Below are positions 12,627-22,306 of a stretch of DNA of 64,000 bases, in pieces; the stretch's first letter is position 1; the number at the start of each line of letters is the position of its first letter. Both the position numbers and the translations under genes were made by a program. The notes beneath the pieces were generated by a model. It was not told the DNA's origin, searched no databases, and was given only the letters and a program-made list of their open reading frames with translations. The DNA comes from Crotophaga sulcirostris (Eukaryota > Chordata > Aves > Cuculiformes > Crotophagidae). The DNA lies in the NCBI GenBank assembly GCA_013397455.1, contig VYZB01000209.1, positions 1,196,280 through 1,260,279 of the forward strand, in the 5' to 3' direction.

Positions 12627-13842
12627 CTGAAAGGACTGGGGAGTCTGTTTCAAGCTACGGACTAAACTATGCACTGTGGAGGGAAAAATTATTTTTCAAC
12701 GCAACAAGCTAGCACTAATAACGAGGAATGATCACTCAGTGCTATGGTTCCTGTCCACACCAAGGCAAGACCTGAGACCTCATTTTCAAGCATTTGTAGC
12801 CTACACTTGATGCCAGATTTTAAACACGGGCAGGCAAGGCAAGCAAGCGTCTAGCATAACACTTTATTTTCAAAGTGCTGGGAGAGTGGGGATTCCCTTT
12901 AGAAGTGTGCCTCTAGATATGGTAAAATAATTGAAAAGTAGGTGGATTTGGGCAGCACAGACAGCTTCTGCATTCAAGAGATGTGAATCTAAAAGGGCTT
13001 AAGAGATATTCATCTGCAAGAACTGCAGGCATCAGGATGAAAAACACGTGTTAATTCATCTGAACCTTAGTTTGCAGATCACCTTTATGACACACCATTA
13101 TTCCTGACTCTTGCCTTGCGAGGAATCTTCACCTGGGGTGGTCTTGTATGGATTTTTTTCCTAAGAGTTGCTGTTTGCTGCTTTGGAACAATCATATGCT
13201 TGTCTTCTCCATTTGACACAAAGCTTGGGCCTCTCTGTAGGACACCTGGCACAACCGATGACATGGTGGCTGTCTCCCTTCTTTTAATTTGCATGATAAA
13301 CATTTGTCATCAAATCGTATCTAATGAGGTAAATATGACAAGGTCATCAGCTCAGAACATGCTGTCAGAGTCCTGGCTGACTCAAACTTGGATTCCTTCA
13401 CTTCACCAAGAGATGACAGTCTTCTCTCTGAATCCGGGCAGTGTGTGATGGATCTGTCACTGTGCCGCTGACAAAGGCTGAAGCAGGACTTAGCAACACT
13501 TGGCATGGCCAAGAGGGTCAGGGTGCAAGTGCCTACAAGGCTGGTTTTGCACGCTACTGTGTATTTGCTGGATCCTTCATGCCTCACTTTGCTGCAACTT
13601 ATCTTCACACAAAGTGCCTGAACTGAAAATGCCTGGAGCTATGAACAGAGCCTAAAATTAAAATGCCAAGCAACTTGCAGTTGAAGAGTTTTAGAACTCT
13701 TGAGCTTTAACATTTTGCATCATGGCTCAATTTGAATAAAATTTTAATTTGAGAACTCAGCAAGCTGTACAAGTTGCTAAGTCTTGTATGACACGAGGAA
13801 TGTTAGATAGTATCACTACAAAATCTTGCATCCGTGCTTTAT

Positions 13843-13860
13843 GTTATCACAGCTGATAAC
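13843..13860. promoter_or_regulatory. Palindromic double-GATA / E-box motif
   Basis: GTTATCACAGCTGATAAC has perfect 7-base arms (GTTATCA and TGATAAC) around CAGC. It contains two opposed GATA sites overlapping a CAGCTG E-box. GATA and bHLH proteins are known to co-bind composite sites, but at a wider spacing than this overlap, so a functional role is uncertain. Confidence 0.25.
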
Positions 13861-15815
13861 ACATCCACTGGAATAAAGATTTTTACAGCTCTGCAGTGAG
13901 CACAGTCCTGGTTCTGAAGTGGATAACATGAAACTGCTTGGAACAAAACTGCTTGGAAAAAAAAATGTAACTACAAGCTAGAAGTATGACAAGGGGAGAA
14001 CAGCATTAAAAACCATGCAAGAAGTGTGAACAAATCTCCATGTAACTCTGTTGTGTTGGCCTATGCAAGGCAGACAGCTTCTTTCAACTCTGTGCATCTA
14101 AGCCTTAACAAAGTCAGCACGACTTATTTTATCGTGCCCTTGAGTTGTAAGCTATGATATACCGTTATGTTGCAGTTGTTTTCTTGCTTGTTATACTCTT
14201 TGTTATGATGTTTCTTCATTCTATTCCCATCAACTTTCATTGTCTTTAATTATGTCCCTGAACTTGTAAAGCTGCTTCTCTTAACAATGGGTACTTTGGA
14301 AATTACAACAATTGCTTTTCAATGAACTACAAGGCAGGAAGTGCATTGTTTCTTTAAAAAAAAATTACCAGATGTTATTGAGCACTAACATAAAAAAAAC
14401 CCCAGAAACAATTATTTTTCAAGTTCTCTAAGTGTAATTTTGTTATCATGAAACTTCTGTTTGCATTTAACTGGGAATTACAGCCTATGCCAATACTAAA
14501 GAATGGAATTTCTATGAAGCTAAGTGTAAAAAGATGGAGTCCATTTCTGTGAATACTCACTCCCTGGAAAGGGACTGGAGGCTGTTCCTCTCGTGTAACA
14601 CAGGCTCGCCAAGAGGGTGGCAGCACACAGTTTGAAGAAAATAAGGGTCTCATCAGTGGCCTGTAACAGAGGTGTAGTTGATCTGCATATATTCTTCTGT
14701 TACTTCTTAATCCCCTCCTTCCACTGGGGACCCTGGCTTTGCTTTGTAAACAGACCAGTATCTTTTATTAAGAAGCAACTGACAAAGAATTTCTGAGATA
14801 ATTTCCCAGAAGGCACTGGCAGTGTTTGGATCTTGCAAGATGAAAACAATTTGTACAGTCCGAGGCAAAACTTTTGTGCTGTATACAACCAGAGCATCCA
14901 GACTCTCTCCTTCCACAGCCCAGTTATTCCAGGACCAGTCACTGTGAGCCTGGCAGTCCCTTGTAGGACTGACTAGCCAGTGCAGCCTTCAAAAACCACC
15001 TGGGAACAAAAGGAAAGCCTTTTGCTGAGTGGACTGGGCCATCAGGCAGCCAGAAAGGTTTCTGAGCATTGACAAATGCAAGTGCAAGGATGGAAAGCCC
15101 CCTTTCTCCCTCTGCACTCCCTGTACTTGCTGTTGCTGAGTTCAGCTCAAAGCAACGTGATGAGACTGGACAGGGAGAGCTGGGCTGTTGCAGGGCTGAC
15201 TCTGCGAGGCAGCTGGCAGGCTGGAAGGAATGCACTTGCATTATCAACACACATTCAGCAACTGTGCCTGCTCAGCCTGCCCTGCCAACGCCAACAGTCG
15301 GCCGGAACGTGCTCTGAAGGCCAGTGACTTACAAAAGACAAAATGGCACAAATAATTGTTAGCAAAATGACTGTGCTGCAAGAATGGAGACAGAAAGAGG
15401 AGAGTAGGAAACAGATGAAACCAGAAAAAGATGGCACTGCTGCGAAAGTGATTCTCAAACAGAAGGCACCAATGAAGTAATATAACCCAGTTTAAAAACC
15501 CAAACGGAACTTTGCAATGGAAATTGTCTTTAGATTGTAGCTGTAGCAGACACTAAAATTAAAAGGACCATGTGTGACGCCAGGTGTAGTTACCTGTGAA
15601 AAGCACGGCAGAAGGCAGCACCTGAAGGCAACTGAGGCAGTCACGTTGTTCCCTGCGCTGTTCCTGCTTGTGGCCAGTCTGTAAACACCCGCACCGGGGC
15701 ACCCATGGCTGGTGGTCCTGCCTGCTGGGGCTGAAGCAAATGACTGTTCCTCGTCCCTGGGGTGCAGGGATGACCGACAGAAAAGGCTGAGGTTTTCACA
15801 GTGATGTGAATGCAT

Positions 15816-15821
15816 TTTATT
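15816..15821 (-). terminator. FGGY: FGGY polyadenylation signal AATAAA
   Basis: The minus strand reads AATAAA about 135 nt after the FGGY stop codon. A T/G-containing stretch follows in the next 50 nt (TTTTCTGTCGGTC on minus, near 15760-15772). It predicts a short 3' UTR ending near 15795-15805. Further AATAAA words occur downstream, so longer 3' UTRs are not excluded. Confidence 0.65.
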
Positions 15822-15954
15822 TCTCATTAAAAACTAAAATGTACACTTTAAATGATAAAGGTGAATTTTTACCATGGACGGTGTGGTATGAAGAAGCTGC
15901 TCCCACTGCAGCTGTCTGGAAGCGTGCTGTCCCTGCTGTTCCCTGGTCTCTGGG
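15822..15954 (-). other. FGGY: FGGY 3' UTR
   Basis: This is the sequence between the FGGY TAG stop (15955-15957) and the nearest AATAAA. It has no long open frame and is the minimum 3' UTR. Its true end depends on which polyadenylation site is used. Confidence 0.6.
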
Positions 15955-16036
15955 CTAGAAGCTGTTCATGATGGAGCGGTACTCTCTCTGATGTTCCACC
16001 AGTTTCAAAAATACCTCGTATTTCTTGTCATAAAAT
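15955..16036 (-). CDS. FGGY: FGGY terminal coding exon
   Basis: The acceptor is TTTCTTACACAG on the minus strand. The first base completes an Arg codon begun in the previous exon, then 26 codons follow to TAG. The peptide contains FYDKKYEVFLKLVEHQREY and ends IMNSF. This matches the C-terminus of vertebrate FGGY (human, from memory, YYDKKYQVFLKLVEHQKEY followed by a short tail). It is the last helix region of the FGGY_C domain, outside the catalytic centre. The length of 82 nt fits the known exon pattern, and the stop lies where expected, so the C-terminus is intact. Confidence 0.96.
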
Positions 16037-16196
16037 CTGTGTAAGAAAGTTAATTTCCACAAAGCCTGTGATTTTAGGATTAAATCCCCCCTAACATACG
16101 TTTCCTTCCTTCCTCCAGCACCGCAGTCGCCCTCACTCGTTCCCGGCCACACCCGTTATGCGGCCGGGAGCCCCCGGCGGCCCCGACACGAACGCG

Positions 16197-16347
16197 TCCC
16201 CCGGTGTGACTGTACCCCCCGGTGTGACTGCACCCCCCGGTGTGACTGCACCTCACACTGTAACTGCACCCCCCGGTGTGACTGCACCCCCCGGTGTGAC
16301 TGCACCTCACACTGTAACTGCACCCCCCGGTGTGACTGCACCCCCCG
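16197..16347. repeat. 18-bp minisatellite with 54-bp higher-order period
   Basis: Eight full 18-bp units run from 16197 to 16340, with a ninth cut off by the gap. The main unit is CCCCCCGGTGTGACTGCA. Units 4 and 7 (16251-16268, 16305-16322) are a variant, CCTCACACTGTAACTGCA, giving an A-A-B order with a 54-bp period. The array lies inside the last FGGY intron and runs straight into the N block. The minus (FGGY-sense) strand carries G6 tracts every 18 bases. Confidence 0.97.
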
Positions 16348-16507
16348 NNNNNNNNNNNNNNNNNNNNNNNNNNNNNNNNNNNNNNNNNNNNNNNNNNNNN
16401 NNNNNNNNNNNNNNNNNNNNNNNNNNNNNNNNNNNNNNNNNNNNNNNNNNNNNNNNNNNNNNNNNNNNNNNNNNNNNNNNNNNNNNNNNNNNNNNNNNNN
16501 NNNNNNN
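16348..16507. other. Assembly gap (160 N)
   Basis: This is a run of 160 undetermined bases. The minisatellite enters it from the left and GC-rich unique sequence leaves it on the right, so it most likely hides more repeat units plus GC-rich sequence. The size may not be measured. Confidence 0.99.
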
Positions 16508-16544
16508 GGGCGGGGAGGGCGCGGTACCGGGACCCCCCCTTTAC

Positions 16545-16606
16545 CTCTTGTGGTCGCGGTTCGGCCGCACGACTCTCCCGATCCTCCCCATTTTCTCCAT
16601 GGCCTC
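16545..16606 (-). CDS. FGGY: FGGY penultimate coding exon (GC-rich)
   Basis: The acceptor is GTCTTTCCCCAG and the donor GTAAAG. The exon encodes EAMEKMGRIGRVVRPNRDHK plus two bases of an Arg codon, entering in phase 0. It lines up with the mammalian segment that reads EAMAKMSKVGKVVFPRLQDK (from memory), a helix-loop near the C-terminus of the FGGY_C domain. Eighteen of 20 third positions are G or C, against 11 of 31 in the preceding exon, and several Lys and other residues are replaced by Arg or Gly. The reading frame, splice sites and phase are intact, so it is probably functional. It sits 37 bp from an assembly gap, so an assembly error in the flanks is possible. Confidence 0.9.
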
Positions 16607-19350
16607 CTGGGGAAAGACAAACGCAAACCGGGAAAGCCTGTTTTGATTTAAAATAGTTTTTGACAAGAACAAGATGTTTGAAACCCAGCCGGGCCGTTCC
16701 TGGTGCGCCTTGTCTCGGCGGAGCAGGCCGGCTGGCACCGAACACGCTCAATCCCGTTACATCGCAGCCACGAGAACAAAGCACTGCAGAGCCCTCCGCA
16801 CAGCGAAACCTGCTCCTCTCTCGCCCCGGAGCCTGATGCGGAGCAGACTGACCCTGACCGTTTGTTGCTTACACAGCCAGCGGAGATGCCCACCGCTGCA
16901 TCTCCGGGGGGAGATGTCTCAGATAAAATGTTCCTTCACATCAGATCCCTTAGCCACATCACCAAAGTACCAATTCCCTGCAGCGAGGCCGGTCTGCAGT
17001 GACTCCAGAGGCTGAAGGCAACGCGCAAAGCTCTGCCACGGAGCGCCCAGGTGCCCTCGCGTTCCAGCACAAAGGTGTAAGATACAGGCCTGGATCCTCC
17101 TCTGCTCTTGGCTGAAACACAGTCAGACGAAGGGATTGTGCAGTATCCCCTGCAGAAGGAGTCTCTGGGACAGTCACACGTTCAGAGGAGAGGGCAGAAT
17201 AATTTGGTTCATTTCCTGATCTCTGTGAGGTTCTGGTTTTCTGTGGATTCTGCTGAGCAGCCCCACCAGAACGAGACACTGATCACCCATGTCAACAGAG
17301 GGTCAGGGTCTCAGGCAAGGGTGGAGGCAGCAGGCACAGGTTATTTTCAGTGGAAGTTATTTCACAAGGAGCATTAAAGAAAGAGCTTTCAGGTGGAACA
17401 TTGTTGAACATAAAAGATCAGGATTCAAGGATCAGTGTCTCAGTAAACTTGCACCAGCGCTCACGGTTTCCAGGCAGGGCCCCAAATCTGCCTGAAGCGC
17501 AGCGCTGGGGGAGCATCAGAACAACCCCTGGAGAACAGTCAGCCCGGGCTGCTCCGGGGAGCTATCTCATCAGATACCATGGATGGATTTTTAAAAGGAT
17601 GGTATGGTTTATAGGCTGTGATATCTGCTCTAGTAAAATCTTTGCTTTCCACTAATGCAGCATTTTACAGCCAAGGATCTCCTAGAACTTTACAACGTAG
17701 ATGAGCAATGCAAGCACAGTTTCATCAGCCCAGGACAGGCAGGGAGGCTCCGAGGATAAGCAAGATGCCATATACAGTTTCCCACTTCCCCTGTGTTAAA
17801 GAAATGCAATCATGACCCAGAGGCCAGGAGGTGAGCAGGCTCCCCTGGAGCAAGCAGCACTCCTCCCGCGCACCGTGGCCCCTGCTCAGCCCCACACGCC
17901 GTGCCCAGGGGCCAGAGCAGCGGGCAGCCCCCAGCCCTGCCTGGCTGGCAGGGTCTGCACTGTCACCTGTCGTGTGCTGGATGCTTGCTTCATTCTTCTG
18001 CACCAACGTGTCCTTTTACACTGCCACTCCAAATGTGCTACAAGAATGAGGAACACCTACATTCTACATTTGTCAGCTTCAGGGGATTAACAGTGGGTGA
18101 AATCGTGGCTCTACAAAAGTAAAAAGCACTGCCACTGATGGTGCAGTCAGGATTTTACTCCGCCAGGGCTTCTGATACAACAGCAGGGAGTATTTCTCTG
18201 CACTCACATGCCTACATGCCTTCTTATGCACAGAAGCTGATTGTACTGTGATTCTCCAAGAAACACCCTTGAAATAACATTTCCTGCAAGATAGTGTGTT
18301 CTTTTCTCTGGGAAGTGTGAGCCTGCTGGTGCAGAGCCTCTGCACAGTAGCCAGAATAAAACACTGGCATGAAAAGGTTGATACCTTTCCTAGAGAAAAT
18401 GGGCATTTTATTCCCTGTTCTTTAACAGGTGATACTGGCTCAAGCATTGTTCCTGTTTACAGTAGTCTACCTTTTCCAACTCCCTTTCATGGCCAGTTGG
18501 ATTTAGAGGATACCCCAAATATGAATGAACACACAGAAAAAAAACCAAACCAAACCTCAAAGTGAAAGCCAGTTCCCTCTGTTACAATCAACACTGCTTT
18601 TCCAGATAGTTTCATGTCTTAAAGAAAATGTAAGGCAAAGGCAAAGCCCCTCGAAGCACTCATGGAAAGAGTCACCTTGCCTTCTGCTCCCCGCTTTGCA
18701 CTTCTTTGCTCTAGAGATACTGCATGGAAATGAAACCAAGATCTAAAGGGTCTCAGTGTCTCAGACAAATCTACTGTTTTTCAAAGGTGAAACAAAAATG
18801 AAAGGGAGGGCCAAACTTTGCCATCTCCTCCCCTCCATGCACAGGCAGGGTGTACCTGGTGCTGCACGCTCTAGGCAGCATTAAGAGCGCAGGACACAAA
18901 CAGCGTCGTGCCCAGGACACGTTCCATGTTCTGCTTCTGGCATAAATGCTCCACACACTCATGTTCTGCTTCACCCTGGGGCCTCTTACAACTTACATTA
19001 CCGCTTCTTTGGGAAACAAGCCAGCCTTTTGAGATAGAAGTGCCTTGAGACAGGTTTTATTTTCCCACTGTCACTCAGCTGAGCACGGGTCTCCACAGGC
19101 TGGCTGCTGCGCGGGCAGCCAGGGGCACAGCTGCCCCAGTGGCTCGGGCCCCGAACCAGCCTGCCGGGGCCCAGCACTGCCCACACTGCAGCTTTCAGAC
19201 AAGCACTTTGCAGGGGTGGTTTTCAATGAGCCCAAGCAAGGCTCCACGGGGCTGATGAAAGCCTCCTGCACCCCAAAAACCTGACACTCCCGGCACAGAG
19301 GCCCCGTCCCCTGAGGGGCAGCCAGGGAGCAGGCCACTGCTCCAAGTGTA

Positions 19351-19409
19351 TGGTTGGACTCCATGATCTTAAGGGTCTTTTCCAACCCAAATGATTCTCT
19401 GATTCCATG
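19351..19409 (+). repeat. CR1 LINE 3' tail fragment, plus orientation
   Basis: The segment starts TGGTTGGACTCCATGATCTT and ends in the degenerate ATTCT-type octamer repeats typical of the avian CR1 3' end. Only about 60 bp can be assigned. The GC-rich stretch before it (about 19080-19350) does not look like CR1 consensus. Confidence 0.85.
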
Positions 19410-22270
19410 CTGGGCCCAGCAGCAGGACAGCCTAGAGAGGTCCCCAAAGTAAAACAAGTCCTTCAGGCCCTGATCTAAACTAGGGAACAAGGCCTGGCTG
19501 CTGGTTCACCCATCCATCCATGCTTGGCTAAGGAGGATGTGCCACATCTTTCCAGTTTATCAGGTAAAATACTTCTGTATTTTTAAATCTACAGAAAAGA
19601 CAGAGGTATCTGAAAATCCACAGCATTAATGTCGCACAGCACTACCACACTAATGTGGAATAACATGTTAAAAAAATACACAGCCAGTAATTTTCAACAA
19701 CTTGCTCATTCTGGGTTGCTCAAAATATCCTAAATTAATTCCCTCTCCTAATTTGCATTTTGGTTGTGTGGTTGTTTGTTTTTTAAAGTCAGTTTGGTCA
19801 TTGTTAGTTTGAACAAAAACTTTACTCCCAGAGGAAAGTCTTTTCAACAATTTTCTGGGGACAAAGAAGAACAGAACATTGAAAATATGAATTTAAAATT
19901 AAATTGTAAACAAAGGAACATTAGAATCGCATTACTGAATCAGATCAACCTTGTACACTGTTCTGTCTCCAACAAAGCCTTAAATATAGCAAAGTGATAA
20001 TACTGCTGTTGAGAAATAGTTTGTTTGAGGGTTGACATCCAAATCCATAATTCCAGTCACCAAGAATTTCACAGTCTTAATTTGAATGACGCTCTATCTT
20101 CTTTGTTTGCCAGTCTAGACAGTACAATGAATACAGTGATTTAAACACAATGAATTCTCTCTTAAAACAAAATATTTTGTAAAATTGCTTTTTAATCATT
20201 TCTTTTCTCTCTTTCCATAAAGGCTATGCTATAAATAAACCCTGAAAGTTCGCATTTGATCACCATTTCTAAAGGCTGGGCAAGAGGCAAGTGAAGGGTT
20301 TACACAGAAAAAAAGAGAGGCACTGTGGAGCAGAAATAAAGGGATGCATTCATGATTTCTAACCTTTTGTTAAAGTGTCAAAGCCGAGACAGATACAAGC
20401 CAGTAAACACTCTGCTTACCATGGAGAGAGTTAGTCAAATGGGGTTACCCTGCCCGGGACAGAGGGACCACAGGCCCAGGGAGCTCAGCCCTCCAAGGCT
20501 CACCAGTGTTCTAGAACAAGGTGCCATTTTGCTGCTGGAAGGGTGACCCAGCTGGGAAGGTCAGTTGTCATTCAAAGTCATTAGAATTTATTCAGTACTG
20601 GCGACTGAATTCTGCTCTCCAGCATGATCTGGGGCAGGGGACAAGTCTGAGACACCAGGGTAGCCTCAACAGGCAGCAGGTCTCCCAGTGAAACTCTCCT
20701 TGGAACCCAGGGAAAGCCTGTTTTGACACAGCATGTAGAAGTTGGAAATGTCAACCGTTGTCCCTTCAGTAATGGAAAGGAAAAGGGGTTTAACACTGTG
20801 TGGCAGCCACTGTACCACATCAGGAGGCACCAGGAGAAGCAGCAAGCCTGGCATCAGGAGCTGCAGGAGGTGCTCACAGCGAGTACCTTTAGATCAGGAG
20901 ACAGATCTTCTCCGATTCCCCAGTCAATGGGCTCCTGCAAGGGCTGTCTCCAAGCCCCCAGCATGATCCTGCTCATCCCATAAGAGCAGCCCATCTCCCT
21001 TGGGACTACAGAGGGAGCCATGGAAGGCTGGCCCACTTGTGGATGATTCCTATGTCTGACTTGCAGTAGTGACTCAAGGACTTATGTGGCTGAATGTTAC
21101 TGAAAATTAATGGGTTGTAGGCCCTTAAAAGCATCAAAAGAGAAATCAGATATAGACATCAGCCTTAGGTAAGGAAGTCAACTAATAAAATACCATTGAA
21201 ATTAATGATACTTTAAAAATTGTATCCAAAGTTAAATGGCTGAGGCTTTTGGGCAGAAAAACAATTTCACAGCTGTATTCTCCCCACTTACTCATTTTGA
21301 AAATCCGAAGAATTGTTTGGACTTTTCCTTAGCATAGTTATTAATTTAACAGTGAAAAAAAACCATGGATCATCTGAAGTTTTACTGTACAATTTCAGTG
21401 GCTGAAAGCACTCTGCTTGCACATAAAAAAGCATTACAGCAAAGCTCACCAAGTGGCACGGATACACCATCCTTCCTTTACAGCAACAGCGTGCCAGCTG
21501 CTCGGAGGAAGGATCCTTAGACAACATGAAAACCAAGAAGGCGCTCAAATGCAAATCAAGGATGTTTTCTCTGTGAACACTGGTGGTTTATGGCTTGTCC
21601 GGTGACAGCCAGGGTTCTGCTGCACCAAGAATTTGGCAGGTGTAGGGACCTTCAAGAAAACAGACTGACTTTATTTAAGCTTCTAAGTCCTATAACAAAT
21701 AACGTTATATGTGATAATTTTTACTGTTCTTCAACAGTGAAGAACCTCTGTCTCGCTCATCGCTATTCTACGCATATAAGCTGAGAAAAACAGATTCTAA
21801 CTACCATCATTTTAAGAAGTCCAGTCACAGATATATTTGGAATTGAGGGGAATAAATAGATTTCTTGAAATGCTGATGTTCAAGAAATACTTCTAAACTT
21901 TTCTAAGAATTATAAACAAGGCTGCTATTTTCTTATAGGCTTTTATTTAGGAATTGCTTACTCAATAGCCTGGAGATGCAAAATTCATCTTACCTATGCT
22001 TACAGGAGTTACATGGATGCATTTATGTAACACTGCCCTAGCAGAACATTATTTTTGAGTGGTATATGACTGCACGAAGAAAGCATGTGATGGACCATGT
22101 GCAATATTTTTCTAGTGTTTTTTTTTCCTCCCTTAAATTTGTTTTGAGTTATAGGGGCAGACCTTGGCAGCATGCACAAAGCCCAGAATCTGTAACTCAA
22201 TTCTCTGTGGTATTCTGAATGGAATGAGTCAAGTTTTAAAACACATTATGGATAAATATTAGAGCCTGGC

Positions 22271-22306
22271 AAAAATTTCACACCTAAGACCGAAGTGTGA
22301 AAATTT
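22271..22306. repeat. Short inverted repeat
   Basis: The arms AAATTTCACAC and GTGTGAAAATTT flank an 11-base spacer and differ by a one-base bulge. It could fold into a small hairpin in the FGGY intron. No known RNA family is recognised. Confidence 0.4.

Larger units (their letters stand above)
1603..15815. other. FGGY-HOOK1 intergenic region without recognisable genes
   Basis: About 14 kb of non-coding DNA lies between the CR1 beside the HOOK1 promoter and the FGGY 3' end. Open frames here are short (up to about 118 codons), lack similarity I can recognise and lack splice context. Exceptions to featureless sequence are a GC-elevated block (2151-2640), a weak MIR-like remnant (9008-9080), a CTCF-like word (12615-12626) and a GATA/E-box palindrome (13843-13860), each listed separately. 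HOOK1 distal regulatory elements may lie here but cannot be identified by eye. Confidence 0.6.
16037..16544 (-). other. FGGY: FGGY last intron (0.5 kb, GC-rich, with assembly gap)
   Basis: The donor is GTAAAG at 16544 and the acceptor CACAG at 16037. The intron is 508 bp long as assembled, of which 160 are N. It holds the 18-bp minisatellite and a strongly CpG-rich segment at about 16130-16200. Its real length is unknown because the gap may be an estimate. Confidence 0.85.
16130..16830. promoter_or_regulatory. Orphan CpG-rich island around the FGGY 3' end
   Basis: CpG density is high on both sides of the gap; 16141-16200 alone holds about eleven CpG dinucleotides, and the 16508-16740 stretch is similar. 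It covers the penultimate FGGY exon and the last intron. No start codon, known first exon or TATA box is associated with it. It may be an intragenic island, a product of local GC-biased conversion, or an unannotated antisense or alternative promoter. Confidence 0.5.

Noticed and set aside
16158..16646. A plus-strand frame with repeated VTAPPG-type units
   Set aside because: This is translation of the minisatellite plus N; the repetitive protein look is an artefact of an 18-bp unit.
16080..16784. A 234-codon open frame on minus across the gap
   Set aside because: It reads through 160 N and the 18-bp repeat, whose unit is a multiple of three and so stays open; it also crosses proven FGGY splice sites. 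Not a gene.
19071..19350. GC-rich sequence before the CR1 tail, considered as CR1 body
   Set aside because: It does not follow CR1 3' UTR order; only 19351-19409 can be assigned.
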